DNA from: Isoetes taiwanensis
Taxonomy: Eukaryota; Streptophyta; Lycopodiopsida; Isoetales; Isoetaceae
NCBI GenBank assembly: GCA_021234155.1
Contig: JAJEKV010000024.1
Coordinates: 15,523,030 to 15,587,029, forward strand
DNA length: 64,000 nucleotides
Direction of reading: 5' to 3'
The notes below the pieces were generated by a model. It did not search any database. It was not told the DNA's origin and saw nothing but the letters and a program-made list of their open reading frames with translations. Shown piece by piece: positions 22,868 to 34,418 of this stretch. Numbering within the stretch: the first letter of the stretch is position 1; each line of letters starts with the position of its first letter. The position numbers were made by a program, and so were the translations under genes.

Positions 22868-25312
22868 TTAAAGCGCTAACTTGCATGGAGGCAAGGGGGT
22901 GCCACATAACCCAAGATTACCGGCATAGCTAGATGCATCAAAGCTTGAGAATGTGCCGCCAATGGGAATCTGACCCACCAGTCTGTTAAAAGACACATTC
23001 AAATACCTCAAACCTTGTAAATTGGTTAGAGATGTTGGTATTTGTCCAGACAGTCTGTTCTCAGCAAGCTCCAGGAACTTGAGGTGAACTAGCTTGCCAA
23101 GCTCCCGTGGTATGCTTCCTTCCAAAGCATTAGACTTCAGAGACAGACTGGTTAGATACGGAATCTCAGCCAGTTCAGATGGAATTTCCCCGCTGATCAG
23201 ATTGAATGAAAGGTTGATGGAAATACCAGGCTCTGTTCGATCATGATAGAAACTAACCTTGCTAATCCATTTTGGAATAGGCCCTTTAATGTCACAGTGG
23301 CTCAAGCTTAGGTCAGAAACTTGGCCCAAAGTTGCAAGTCCAGCTATGGCATCAAATGACCCAAAATTATTATAATCCAGCAGCAAAAGGACAAGCTTGA
23401 GTCTGCTCATATCAGCAGGCAATGAGGTGAATCTGTTGCGGGACAGATGAAGGTTTGATAAACTGCGCAGATTTTGCAGCAAAGATGCAGGAATTGGACC
23501 TGATAATGAATTTCCATCTAGAAGAAGGCGATTGAGATGGATCATGTGCCCTAGTTCTGAAGGAATAGAGCCACTGATGAAATTGTAGGAAAGATCAAGA
23601 ACGACTTCTTGGCTTATTTTCGTTTCAGCAGTGTCGGGCTTGAGATTGATGGTTGAAATCCATTCTGGAATAGGTCCTTCAAGGTGGCATCTGCTGAGAG
23701 ACAGGTGCACTAACTGGGGCACTGTAGTAAGACCTCTAATAGAGTTAAATGTGAACCTGTTTTTGTCCAAGAATAGTCGACGGAGCTTGACCATGGATGT
23801 CATGTCTTTGGGCAGAGCTGTCAGGGAATTACTTGAGAGCTGAAGAATTGATAATGAACTTAGGCTTCTTATTTCATCTGGTATGTTGCCAGATATAAGA
23901 TTGTCTGAAGCAATGAATGTCTCCAGATTATGAAGCAGGCCTATTGATGCAGGAATAGGACCACTAATTTTATTTGAACCCAAATTCAACACCTTGAGAT
24001 TTGATAAGTGGCCTAGAGATGCAGGGATGCTTCCAGTGATCTGAGACTCAGAAATCTCTAGCTCTTCAAGATGTTGCAAATTGCTCATTGTTGATGGTAT
24101 TGATCCTAATATCTCCGTTTTGTAGATTCTCAGTGTCTTGAGATTAGACAAATTTCCAAGCTGTGGAGGTATTATGCCTTCCAATTTTGGGCTTGATAGA
24201 TCAAGTATCTCCAAGCTCCCAATCCTTCCAATCTCTTCTGGAATGCTTCCTGAAAGTCCTGTTCCTGCTAGATTTAACACTTTCAGACTCGGAAGGTTTC
24301 CAAGAAATCTTGGTATGGGTCCTGAAAGTTGTTCAACTCCTGCTAAATGCAAATTTTCAAGATTTTCTAGATTTGCAAAAGAAGGTGGAATGAATCCTTC
24401 TAATGAAGTTCCTGACAAATCCAAGCTGTGCAGATTCCTCATACTGCCTAAAAATGCAGGGATATTTCCTGTTACTGAATAGACAGAACGCAGACTCAAT
24501 ACCTCCAGATTGGATAGATTCACGAGGAAAGAGGGAATGGGACCAGAGACTTGGGCAGATTCAAGCACAACTTCTTTGAGACCATTCATAGACGCTATTA
24601 CAGTAGGGAAGTTGTTTCCATCAAAACTATAGCCAGAAAGATCAATCTTCTGCAAGTGTTTAAGTCCAGATAAAGAAGCAGGAAGGGTCCCTCCCAAGAA
24701 ATTGTTGGCCAGATTTAAGCTCTGTAAATTAACAAGCTTGCTAAAAGTTTCAGGAATACCTCCATTCAACCCATTTTTTGAAAGGTCCAGCTCTGTCAGA
24801 CTGGTCATGTTCCCTAGCTGATAAGGTATTCTTCCCGCGAATTGATTTCCACTCAAAATTAGAATTTGAAGATTCTTCAGCGATGGCAGCCAAAAGGGAA
24901 CATTGCCTCTAAGGTTTCTGTTGTAGATCTTCAGCTCTTTAAGTTTCTTTAGATTAGAGATCGATCTGGGTATGCCCGATTTAAGCTCTCCTGCTTCAGA
25001 TTCATCTCCAAATCCTAAATCTAAAATTTGCAGCTCGCTTAAATCACCCAGTGCATCTGATATTTGGCCCTGCAAAGGCACCAGTTTCAGATTCAATGAG
25101 GTAACCCGACCATGATTGTTGCATCTTACTCCAACCCAGCTACAGCATTGCAGATTTTGTGGCTTCCAGGAGTCCAGCTTTCCTCCCAAATCTACAACAG
25201 AAGATTTAAATCTGACGAGGGCTTGTTGATCCTTGGCATTGCAATCCAGGCCCAAGATTAAACTGGCGGAAGCCAAGGCGAGCAGAACGGCCACGGCTAT
25301 TTTATCCTTCAT
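22868..25312 (-). CDS. Secreted leucine-rich-repeat receptor-like protein
   Basis: Intronless, 814 residues. Residues 1-21 are a signal peptide (KDKIAVAVLLALASASLIL). Next is the plant LRRNT cap, with DQQALVRFKSS and the CCSWVGVRC cysteine cluster at 56-64. About 27 extracellular-type LRRs (LxxLxxLxLxxNxLxGxIPxxLG) follow to about residue 785, then the usual C-cap FDASSYAGNLGLCGTPLPPC. In receptor-like proteins a membrane helix follows this cap, but here translation stops four residues later (KLAL), so the product is predicted to be secreted or apoplastic, or is truncated. Residues 482-600 and 613-730 are a tandem duplication, each with a short non-LRR insert after a GPIP.WIS motif. The start Met fits directly before the signal peptide. 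Family members sense peptides or pathogens, or act as PGIP-like inhibitors; the ligand is unknown. Confidence 0.9.
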   Translation of the reverse strand: MKDKIAVAVLLALASASLILGLDCNAKDQQALVRFKSSVVDLGGKLDSWKPQNLQCCSWVGVRCNNHGRVTSLNLKLVPLQGQISDALGDLSELQILDLGFGDESEAGELKSGIPRSISNLKKLKELKIYNRNLRGNVPFWLPSLKNLQILILSGNQFAGRIPYQLGNMTSLTELDLSKNGLNGGIPETFSKLVNLQSLNLANNFLGGTLPASLSGLKHLQKIDLSGYSFDGNNFPTVIASMNGLKEVVLESAQVSGPIPSFLVNLSNLEVLSLRSVYSVTGNIPAFLGSMRNLHSLDLSGTSLEGFIPPSFANLENLENLHLAGVEQLSGPIPRFLGNLPSLKVLNLAGTGLSGSIPEEIGRIGSLEILDLSSPKLEGIIPPQLGNLSNLKTLRIYKTEILGSIPSTMSNLQHLEELEISESQITGSIPASLGHLSNLKVLNLGSNKISGPIPASIGLLHNLETFIASDNLISGNIPDEIRSLSSLSILQLSSNSLTALPKDMTSMVKLRRLFLDKNRFTFNSIRGLTTVPQLVHLSLSRCHLEGPIPEWISTINLKPDTAETKISQEVVLDLSYNFISGSIPSELGHMIHLNRLLLDGNSLSGPIPASLLQNLRSLSNLHLSRNRFTSLPADMSRLKLVLLLLDYNNFGSFDAIAGLATLGQVSDLSLSHCDIKGPIPKWISKVSFYHDRTEPGISINLSFNLISGEIPSELAEIPYLTSLSLKSNALEGSIPRELGKLVHLKFLELAENRLSGQIPTSLTNLQGLRYLNVSFNRLVGQIPIGGTFSSFDASSYAGNLGLCGTPLPPCKLAL

Positions 25313-25433
25313 ATTTGGAGCATGGTGTGGAAATGAGCTATGGCGGCTAAGGTTTATGCGAGGTACTGCAACGGGCCAGGCTTATTGGGTATGGTTTGCC
25401 ATGCTACAATTTAAGGCAAGCTGTCAGGCGCTG

Positions 25434-25513
25434 TTTGGAAAGCACTTGTCATGCTTATTGCTTAGAGCTTTTGGAGCTTTTGGAAAGCACTTGTCATGCT
25501 TATTGCTTAGAGC
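25434..25513. repeat. 45-bp tandem duplication upstream of the LRR gene
   Basis: TTTGGAAAGCACTTGTCATG... runs from 25434 and again from 25479, both ending in TTGCTTAGAGC. It lies about 120-200 bp upstream of the LRR start codon, in the presumed 5' leader or promoter. Confidence 0.7.
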
Positions 25514-26042
25514 CTAGAATGCAACTTAGGTAGTAGAACGTTAATGTACAGCTTATTGTGGGGTTATACAGAGTATTTATTCCATGTGGGATCTTCTCGT
25601 ACGTGTATTCGTGTATTGAATAAACACAATGGATTCAATGATTTTCCGGGGCCTTAGGTCATTGATCTCAAAATATATTGAATACAAGAATTTAGTGCTG
25701 GCGCCAGCACCTTTTGTGTTGTTGAGAGTTGGAACCCAAATATGATCGATATAGTATGTGTTTCTTTTTAACCCCTTTTTTTTTTTTTTTTTCAGATTAC
25801 GGACAATAATATTTTCTATATATGGGGTGGTATGTGTATTAGTTGTCTTCAATGGAGGGAGGTATGCATATTATCGCCAAGGATACTTTATGTGATGAGG
25901 CTATAATAGTGGTTTTGCACGCCCCTTGGGGTCGAACCCAAGTTGCTCCATGGGCGCGTTGCCCACGGTGTAGAGGGAGGATTGGTTCCTATAGGGGACC
26001 GGTGCTCCATCTACATCGTCGGCGTGGAAGTGAATGGAGGTT

Positions 26043-26075
<33 letters not shown>

Positions 26076-26165
26076 TGATGAGAGGATTGAAAATTACGTA
26101 CCTTGGTCATGGAAGGTGCTTCTTATAGACGACTTTGGTTGTAGTCTTTGTCTTGTTCTTTTCAT
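25514..26165. other. No gene; two long poly-T tracts
   Basis: Poly-T runs occur at about 25777-25793 and 26043-26074. The latter could be the A-tail of a retroposed sequence on the - strand, but no parent could be identified in 26075-26165. Confidence 0.4.
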
Positions 26166-27363
26166 TTAAAAGAATCAGGATATCTTCTCTTTTTTCGTAT
26201 GCGGGTGAGTGTTGTGTAAAGTTATCCATGCGCGAAGACTTCACTATGCAAGTCAATTACAATTTTATCGAGTGTGAGTCCCAGGCAGCTCTTGAACGTT
26301 GTTGAAGAGGAGGGTCGTAGTGGGAGTTGATGTCGGTGGATTGTCCATGGCCATTTTTCTGGCTGACTGAAGAAGTCAACACGTGATATGGGGTGGATGA
26401 TGTCTCTTTGTTGTGGGTAATTCAACACGTGATATGGGGTGGATGATGTCTCTTTGTTGTGGGTCCCATGTGAGGAGTTTTTCTTGGAGGAATATGTTAT
26501 GTAATGAGGTTACCATGACCCTAGCATTTTTAACGAGGCCTCTGTCTCTGTCGAGTGTCTTTGTGATGTGGCATATCCTATTGAGCTTCAGTTGAAGCTC
26601 GTGTTGTGGCAATGATGGGTCCTTGTAGCCGTTTAAAAAGTCTGTTATTGTCATCGGGTGGTTGTCTATGATTTGGTCATTTTCTGTTAGTCTATCCACG
26701 GTATAATAGGGCTTGTCTAGATCTGAAGGAAGTTATATGACTGTGTCATTAAATTCGTCGATGGTGATGTTTTTAGGAGATAGGATTCCTCTGTTTTCAC
26801 ACACTTTTGGGTCCTTGACGATTTGTTTGTTGTGTAGAAAATGCACTGCTTCTTGTGGTTTTATAGTGGTTTTGAATAATGTCAATGGTATGTTTTCGAG
26901 TAGAGTTCCTTCTCCGACGGCGTTGACAAAAGAGACGAGCACAGGGACTTCGGCATTTTTGATTGGTTCATTAAGCTCAAGGACTTTGAAATGGTTCCAT
27001 ACGTTTGACGATCTTATGGAAGCATTTATTGTCGTTGCCTTGCTTACCGTCTTGACGATTGGCGCAACTTGTCTGAAGTCACATGCTGCTATAAATAGCT
27101 TTCCTCCAAAGGGTGCATTTATTCCTGCTATCTTTTGAAGCAGCACGTTCAGCTGCTTCTACGACTGCTCGGTTTGCCATGAGAAATTCATCCCATATAA
27201 TAGCAGTTGTCCGGTTTATTAGATATGCCCTTGAGGCATGTTGTGAAATAACGGAGGAAACAACATCTCGACAACCATAAATTCGCCTTGTAGTGGTGTA
27301 TTGTGATGTTGGTGACACACTTGATGGATGGGTACCGCAGTAATGGGTTATGCCCATACTCAT
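26166..27363 (-). pseudogene. Pif1/Helitron-type helicase, decayed
   Basis: Reading right to left, TTAIIWDEFLMANRAVVEAA (Walker B region) is followed in another frame by APFGGKLFIAACDFRQVAPI (motif III, GD.RQ-like). Then come NVWNHFKVLELNE, a long middle segment, and at the end LGLTLDKIVIDLHSEVFAHG, followed after a stop by LYTTLTRIRK. This is the order of a plant Pif1-like SF1 helicase, as encoded by Helitrons or as free-standing copies. The Walker A part is degenerate and no Rep domain was seen. A 46-bp tandem duplication (26376 and 26422) and several stops destroy the frame. Helitron ends (TC / CTRRT with hairpin) could not be located. Confidence 0.7.
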
Positions 27364-28860
27364 TCAACAACTAGGTGATAACTTCGTTAAATACTACTAC
27401 GAGTAATTACAAGAGAAGAAGTTGCACGTATCTACAACGGAATGGATATCAGCGCCCAAGATAGAAGCATTCGACACCTTAAACACAAGGATATGAACTG
27501 GAGAAGCTTCAGAGAAGAATAGTTCCAAGTCAATAGTCATGCCATTTAAGAACAAGAATAGATCTAGAGTAGAAACTTCTTCAACTCGAGAGTCAAGCTT
27601 CACATATAGATATAAGGATTTGTCATCCTCGACAGCATAGCCATCATGGCGGAGAACAATGATGCTTTACTCACCATGGAGATGCATAGGTATGGATGGT
27701 CAAAGGAAGGATATCAAAACCTGGAGAAGTGCTAGCAATCAACTACTCTTACGTGCTTCATAGAGGCAACATGAAGTTCTAAATTCCAGAGCGCAATCAA
27801 CTAGTACCTTAAAAAACCAGAAGAAAAGACCTTAGAACACGCTCAAGCCATAAGATCGAGGGAATCAAAGGAACAAGATTGCAAGATCACACATGAAGAA
27901 GCAACTAGTCTACCCAGAGTACGAGATGATGTAAAAATACGAGGATATAGATCTTCAATAGCTTCACACTTCGAGAAACATCGATAGCACTGCTAGGAAG
28001 TACGTGTACCTCAATGGGAGACACCAGGGAGACCTAATAGCTTTAGTAGTAATTATAATCGTGCAAGCTATAGACCTTGCACATATATTTCGCTTGTTAA
28101 TCCCATCCTCCTATAGTGTAACATATCTTTTTCAACGGCGTCACTTCAGGCTTTTGGGAAGGGACACATACGAGATTGCAAGTCGTCAACTACGTCATCA
28201 AAACCTTCGACAATGGGAGGCCTTAATGAAAAAAGTCAACCTCTGCATCAAGGAGGAGCATACTTTTAAGGGAACCATAATCTCAAGCAACTTGGAAGAA
28301 TGTTATCTTGCGACTTCAAGAAGGCGACAAGGGGACGAACTTCTAACAAGCTTGGGGAGCTAGAATCGTATAGTCGAGTAGGATAAGCATATGGAGGATA
28401 GCATCGATGATGGGATCGTGAAGCATTTCTGAATAGATGCCTTGTTCAAAATATCGCACCAAGAATTGAGGTAATCCTTAACGATTAAGAAGGAAATGCA
28501 TAGGAGTAACTAAATTTACACATGATTGTTAACACATCCAACATATTAAAACCACTTGGTGAGATTGATCATGTCTTTAAGAATGAATCATTACTAGGAT
28601 AATAGTTGACCATGTATAAAGCTAGTACCTCCAAGGGATCTAACAAGTCTGGCCAACTTGTGATGATAACTCAATTGGTGGGAGTATTTCAAGAGTTTAA
28701 TAACGAACAAGGGGGAACCTCTAGAATATGAATTGAATAATACCTATGCGGTACATCTAAAATAAGAGGTATATTAATCACATAGTCTTTTGAGATAAAA
28801 GAAAATGTCATGATGGCAAAACCTCACGACATTAACCCGCATACATCTATGAAGGATCTG
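27364..28860. other. No gene recognised
   Basis: The longest frame (28004-28363, + strand, 119 codons) shows no motif I recognise and has a composition like neighbouring non-coding DNA. The region is probably old transposon sequence. Confidence 0.4.
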
Positions 28861-29309
28861 CTAGCACAAGACAGAAACTTTGGGATGAAGCAATTTATCC
28901 CCAACCCAGGACCATATTAGATTCCACTGAGAATGGGGAAGACAAAGCTGCCAACTCGCCCGAAGGGGGACAATGTCAACGTCAACCAGCTTCTGATATA
29001 AATAATGCACAAGACGTTGTGCATTAACAATTTGGGGAACAATCCAAATAGATATATCAGCTGGTTGGGAGGGAGTGGCTGCCAGAATATTAGCCACCTC
29101 TTGCCAAGCTCTCTCCCATCGAGATAGCATGAACTTAGTATGAAAAGCATCCCACGACAAGAAGTGACTAGCCTCATACCAAGCATCAACTGTGAGAATG
29201 CCAGCAAGCCTCCAAAGCTGAACTTAGTATGAAAAGCATCCCACGACAACAAGTGACTAGCCTCATACCAAGCATCAACTGTGAGCAAGCCTTCAAAGCT
29301 GCTAAGTCA
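28861..29309 (-). pseudogene. Unidentified ORF remnant with 89-bp tandem duplication
   Basis: The - strand frame reads LSWDAFHTKFMLSRWERAWQ, then VANILAATPSQPADISIWIV and SWQLCLPHSQWNLIW. The run is rich in Trp and hydrophobic residues, and its regularity suggests real ancestral coding sequence, possibly a retroelement. A direct repeat of 89 bp (29132-29220 and 29221-29309) duplicates the SWDAFHTKF segment and shifts the frame. No family could be named. Confidence 0.3.
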
Positions 29310-30907
29310 ATGGATGTACCGTAGCACACAGAGGAAAAATTGTCTTATTTTAACTATAGCAACTGCAAAGTATATACCTGTAAGGTTGAAGCATACTTGG
29401 ATCCGATGATAGAAACCGTAGCTATGTGATAAACAATTAACATATATATAATTATTGCCTTGATAATAGTACAAAGGTATATCTTAAAGGCCTCAAGGTT
29501 TTGATAGAGCCATCAGTTAAATATAATGCTATCGGAACCAATATATCCAATACAACAGTAATGGTAATTTAGAAGTATTACCTCAAGGTAATTGTATTAA
29601 TTGCATACATTAAAGGCGTCTAGTATTCTCCATTCAAAGCTCGATTTGACTGTTGCAGCAATATGGACGCTTTCCAGGGCATAGGAGCCAACTAAGGATC
29701 CGATAAGTGCCGAACGTGACCTCTAATGCATGCTTCCCGACTATTATTTATGTTTGATCTTAGCCCTAGACGACCTCTAGAGCCCAAGAACCCTAACATG
29801 TATCACAAACTAATAAAGGAACCCTAATCATGTTCGATTAGAGTAGTTAGATTAGATCTGAATTTCTGTTTTTTTTATTTTTATTTTTATTGTAATGATG
29901 TATGATATCTCTGTTGCGCACCTCTTGTGCTTGGGGAAGGGTGATAGAGACCTAGAAGCCATGAATAGTATGCTCCTAGTAATAGACCTCATTAATTCCC
30001 ATTAATATGCTGCCTATGCATAAGACCCGTCTGGCTGTGGGTGGCAGAGCTAGATTGGCTGCCAAGGAAGACTTGTCCAGTCATAGTTGATCCCTCTGGT
30101 GTGTAGAGTCTATGGGGGAACATTGTGGACTAGGCCTAATAGCTTGCCACTGAGTGTGGGCAAGGTATGGGCTTGACATCTCCTAGGTGATGCGTCGTCT
30201 TAGTGAGCTTCAAGTCAAATACCAGCATGTTGAGATGATCATGTTATATGATTGATTCTCAAGAGAAGTTGCTAGCACACTGTTCAAACCTAGGGTTCAT
30301 CACATATTTATGTTGAAGGCAAGTTGCAGAGCAATATGATCCTCATGATCATCAGAGTTAAGATGAAGAACACAGTTGCAGAACAATTCTATTAGGGTTG
30401 CATTTAAGTTCAAAGGTTGCAAGTCTTCATAAGGTGAGATAACATTTAAATTATATTGTTTTTCAATGGTTCCTGGTCGCGAGATAAAAAGAATGCATGT
30501 GGGATATTGAATGATGAAAACCAGTAGATCTCGAGAATGGAATAACGTCTGTGGGATATTGTTTAAGATGAGCAGAAAATAGAAATGCCACGAAAATCGC
30601 CTTGCCGAGCTCAGTGCACCGACGGATCATGGGCTTAAATAGAAGATTAGACAGAATCAGAATTGAGCTATATAGACAGGTGAATTCGACGAGTTCAATC
30701 GTGTGCTTGGGCTCTCGGGGTAGTTTACAAAGGTTAAGGAATATGATTGCTACAGTGATTTAATCATATCCAAATGAACAGTACCCATTATGATAATTGT
30801 AATGGTTTTGAAATAAATTGAGATGTTGCACTAGACTCGTTTATCTAGAAGAAGTTGTGCTAACTAGTTTGAATTGTTGTACAAGCAATTGATCCATAAT
30901 TTCTTCA
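29310..30907. other. Region ending in the Copia 5' LTR
   Basis: No gene recognised. The right edge ends ...TTCTTCA one base before the Copia primer-binding site, so the last several hundred bases should be its 5' LTR. The LTR start was not located, because no matching 3' LTR is visible downstream of 35261. Confidence 0.45.
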
Positions 30908-30908
30908 T

Positions 30909-30921
30909 TGGTATCAGAGCC
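30909..30921 (+). other. Copia primer-binding site
   Basis: TGGTATCAGAGCC, complementary to the 3' end of initiator tRNA-Met. It sits one base after the LTR-like CA end and 12 bases before the gag ATG at 30933. Confidence 0.8.
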
Positions 30922-30932
30922 AGGTTAGTAAC

Positions 30933-31790
30933 ATGGCTACTAGATTTGGTGCTAATCTTTTAAACTCTATAGAAGTGTTTAAAGGTGATGGAGGCTTTCA
31001 GATTTGGAAGCAGAGTATCAGAGAAGTCTTGGAATTTGAAAAATTGTGGTATTTGATTGATTCTAATACTACAAAACATCTTGGTGTGACTATAAGTGCA
31101 GGAACAATTAGTCAAGGGGGAACAAGCTCTAGTTCGAGTGGTGAAGGTTCCACTGTGGGGGGAACAACTGAAAGTACACCAGTAAATTCAACCTTGAGTA
31201 TGGAGGATGAAAAGCTAAGGATAATGGAAGCTCGGGCAATAATATGTTGTAAGGTAGGGCCTGTGATCAAGTTAAAGCTGAGGAGGTATGACTCCCAAAG
31301 AAATGTGGATGTATATGATTAGGGAGTATGAGGCAAAGACCTCTTCACAAATCGATGTTCTAGAAAAGCAATTGAGGAGGTTGAGGCTGCATGATAGAGA
31401 TAATATAACTGAATTCTTTGAGAAATTTGATTCTATTATTGTAGACTTGGAAGGGGCAGGAGTTATTTTGAATGAAGAATATCAACTCTTGGCCATATCA
31501 AGGGCAGTGTCTCACAATACTCATCTTGCTACCTTGGTGAGAAATGTTGCAAAATCAAAAGAACATGCTATAAGGATGGTAAGAATAGAGTTTGAGCAAT
31601 GTAGACTTCATGATGAATAGAATAGAATAGATTTTTTAAGATGAGGATAATTCTGAAGTACTGTATGCTGGAAAATACAAAAAGAATAAAGATAAGAAAA
31701 AGATAGGGCCATGCTATAATTGTGACAGTTATGGTCACCTCAAGGCAGACTGTCCAAAAGCTGGGAAGGCCATGTGGCAGCAAGTTGTCC
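30933..31790 (+). pseudogene. Copia gag, frameshifted
   Basis: It starts MATRFGANLLNSIEVFKGDG, then the gag UBN2-like core (FQIWKQSIREVLE). A frame change near 31290 leads into TPKEMWMYMIREYEAKTSSQ and IDVLEKQLRRLRLHDRDNIT. A stop and about 22 extra bases (31618-31639) precede the zinc knuckle CYNCDSYGHLKADC (CX2CX4HX4C) at 31712-31753. The knuckle binds the element's RNA during particle assembly. Two frame breaks make it non-functional. The same gag start is found in the second Copia copy at 48219. Confidence 0.85.
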
Positions 31791-31964
31791 AAGTCCTAAA
31801 GGCAGAAGGAAGGATAAAGGCACAATATTCAGAAAAGGGTTCGAAACTAGGAAGGGAGCTGTTAAAAGGAATCCCACAGTAAATCTAGCTGAAGATAAGA
31901 GTACTGAAGAAGATGAAAATGATGAAGATGCAGAGGTAAGTATTTCTGAAATGCATTATTTGAC

Positions 31965-33200
31965 TTAGAATAAAATTGACCATGATGTCATGATCTTAGA
32001 TTCTGGAGCTGAAAATACAGTAGCTGCTAATCCCAGCATTTTGAAAGATTACAAAGAGAGGAAAGGGGGACATGTCCAACTAGGAAATGGGGAGCTTCAA
32101 GAAATATAATATGTAGGTGTACTAGAGTTATTTGATTTAGAAGGAAAAAAAGTACAATTGGAAAATGTACTTTGTGTGCCAGGTCTTGTAAGGAATCTGA
32201 TTTCTGTTGCTCAATTAGTGGACCTAGGTTACAAGGTCCTATTTGAGAAGATGCAATGTAAGGTTTTTCTTAATAATAAAGTAAAGTTATGTTTCTTGGA
32301 AAAAGGGTTGGAAATCTGTTTGGTCTATGCAATGATCAAATATTAACTAGCATAAATTTTCTTGGACATCCAACATTAAAAACGTGGCATCATAGGATGT
32401 GTCATGTGAACTCAAAAACCATTGAATTGCTTATGAAAAAAGGAATGATTAATTTCAGTAAGGATAATAAAGAGTTTAAGTGTGCAGGCTGTATTTTAGG
32501 AAAGCACGGCAGATTACCTTTCAAGAAATCCCTTACGAGGGCTAAGGGGTTGTTAGATTTGATTCATACAGACCTATGTGGCCCATTAAATGTGACCAGC
32601 CTATCAGGGAAAAGATACTTCATGACCTTAATTGATGATTTTAGTAGAAAGACTTTTGTTTACTGCATAAAGACAAAGGATGCAGCATTTGAGATATTCA
32701 AACAATTTGTAAATGAGGTTGAAACACAAACAGGGAGAAAAGTCAAGTGTTTAAGGTTTGATAGAGGAGGAGAATTCATATCAGATGAATTTAAAGTCTA
32801 TTGTAAGACTAAGGGAATTAAGAGGCAGCTTACTTGCAGGTATTCACCTCAACAAAATGTTATTGCAGAAAGAAAGAACAGGACAATCTTAAATGCAGTC
32901 AGAAGCATGATAAAATTCTCAGGGTTACCAAACTTTCTATGGGATGAAGCAGTTAAAACTGTTGTTCATGTTCAGAATATGCTGCCATCATTAGCCACAA
33001 AGGGGATCATTCCAGAAATGTTGTGGTCTGGGAAAACTCCCCATTATGATGATTTAAAGGCATATGGATGCCTAGCCTTTGTGCATATCCCTGATGAGCT
33101 TAGAAAAAAACTTGATGACAAATCCCTAATATCATACAATGGTAGGATATGACACTCAGTCAAAAGCCTACAGATTATTTGATCCTCATAAGAGAAGAAT
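31965..33200 (+). pseudogene. Copia protease and integrase
   Basis: The aspartic protease has the LDSGAEN active-site motif near 32000, and an in-frame TAA at 32107-32109 (after GNGELQEI) breaks it. The pre-integrase zinc region is TWHHRMCHVNSKTIELL ... CAGCILGKHGRLPF (32370-32530). The integrase core has D in LDLIHTDLCGP, D in CLRFDRGGEF and E in NVIAERKNR, so the DDE triad is present. Two usually invariant neighbours are altered (RFDR for RSDN, NVIAE for NGVAE). The frame shifts near 33145 and resumes as VGYDTQSKAYRLFDPHKRR. Confidence 0.88.
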
Positions 33201-34418
33201 TGTGATAAGTAGGGATGTGATCTTTGATGAAGATCAATTTTACAAGTTAATACCAAAGGTAAGTGTGAATGATGCTGCTACTGAATGTAAGGCTCCAAAG
33301 AAATTAGTAGAAGATACAGTTGTCGAAAAACCCCAAGCAAGTGAGCAGTTCAATAATATGGATGAGGACTCAGAAGATGAAATAATAATATCTAATGAGA
33401 CAAGTGCTGCTAATTCTGAAAATACTAACCTGAATGTTGATGCAGACAAAGAGGATAATCTAGCAATTGAAGACAACAATACAGTGAGAATGGGAGCAGA
33501 ACTTGGCAATGAGACAGTAGGTGGCAAACAAATAAGGAAGAAAAGAAAAACAGAAGCCCAGAAGTTGCAAGAAGAGCACAAGGTAGATACAAGTCAACTG
33601 GGGAGGGATGAACTTGCAAGGAGCAAAAGACTCCAAGAAAATGAAGGTGAGATTCATGACTTGTTTGAAATTTTGATGCATTTAGATACTAATGTACCTA
33701 AGTCTTATAATGAAGCATTGACCTTAGCTGATAAGGCAGAATGGAAAAAAAGCCATGAATGATGAATTTAGCATCATTTAGAAGGACTGAAACCTTTGAG
33801 CTAGTAGATACACCTGCAGGGAAGAATATAGTTGGAAATAAGTGGTTATTCAAATTGAAAACTGGACCTGATGGGAAGACACCAAAATACAAAGCCAGAT
33901 TGGTTGCTCAAGGCTTTTCTCAAAGAAAAGGGATTGATTACGAAGAAACCTTCTCTCCATTAGTCAAAACGAACAATATAAGAATGCTATTATCTATGGC
34001 AAATGCTTGTGATCTTGAAGTACATCACATGGATGTTAATACTGCATTTTTAAATGCTAAACTTGGAGAAGAGATATTTATGAGACAGCCACCATGGTTT
34101 GAAGAAAGGGAAAATAAAGTCTGGAAACTTAAGAGAGTTGTATACGGTCTTAAGCAATCACCAAGGGAGTGGTACAAGTGTATGGATTCCTTCCTAATTG
34201 ATCAAGGATTTAGCAAGTTCAGAAATGATGGAAATATCTACAAATTTGAAGCAGGGAATGAATGGTGTATTATTGCACTTTATGTAGATGACAACATCAT
34301 GATAGCAAAAGGAAAAAATTGTTTGCAATATTGCAAAGATGTTTTGAACAAAAGATTCAAAATGTCAAACCTTGGAGAGTTGCAGAAATTTTTAGGGATT
34401 GAGGTCAAAAGGGATTGA
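33201..34418 (+). pseudogene. Copia linker and reverse transcriptase
   Basis: A charged linker (33280-33700) leads into the RT: GNKWLFKLKTGPDGKTPKYK, RLVAQGFSQRKGIDYEETFS, HHMDVNTAFLNAKLGEEIFM, VYGLKQSPREWYK and the catalytic LYVDDNIMIAKG, ending LGELQKFLGIEVKRD. The YVDD motif is intact. One frame change at about 33760 separates the linker from the RT. The order PR-INT-RT identifies the Ty1/Copia superfamily. Confidence 0.9.

Noticed and set aside
23631-24482. Open frames on the + strand opposite the LRR gene
   Set aside because: Antisense shadows created by the repeated LRR codons.
25901-26169. Frames across the poly-T tract (poly-Lys/poly-Phe)
   Set aside because: Low-complexity artefact of the homopolymer.
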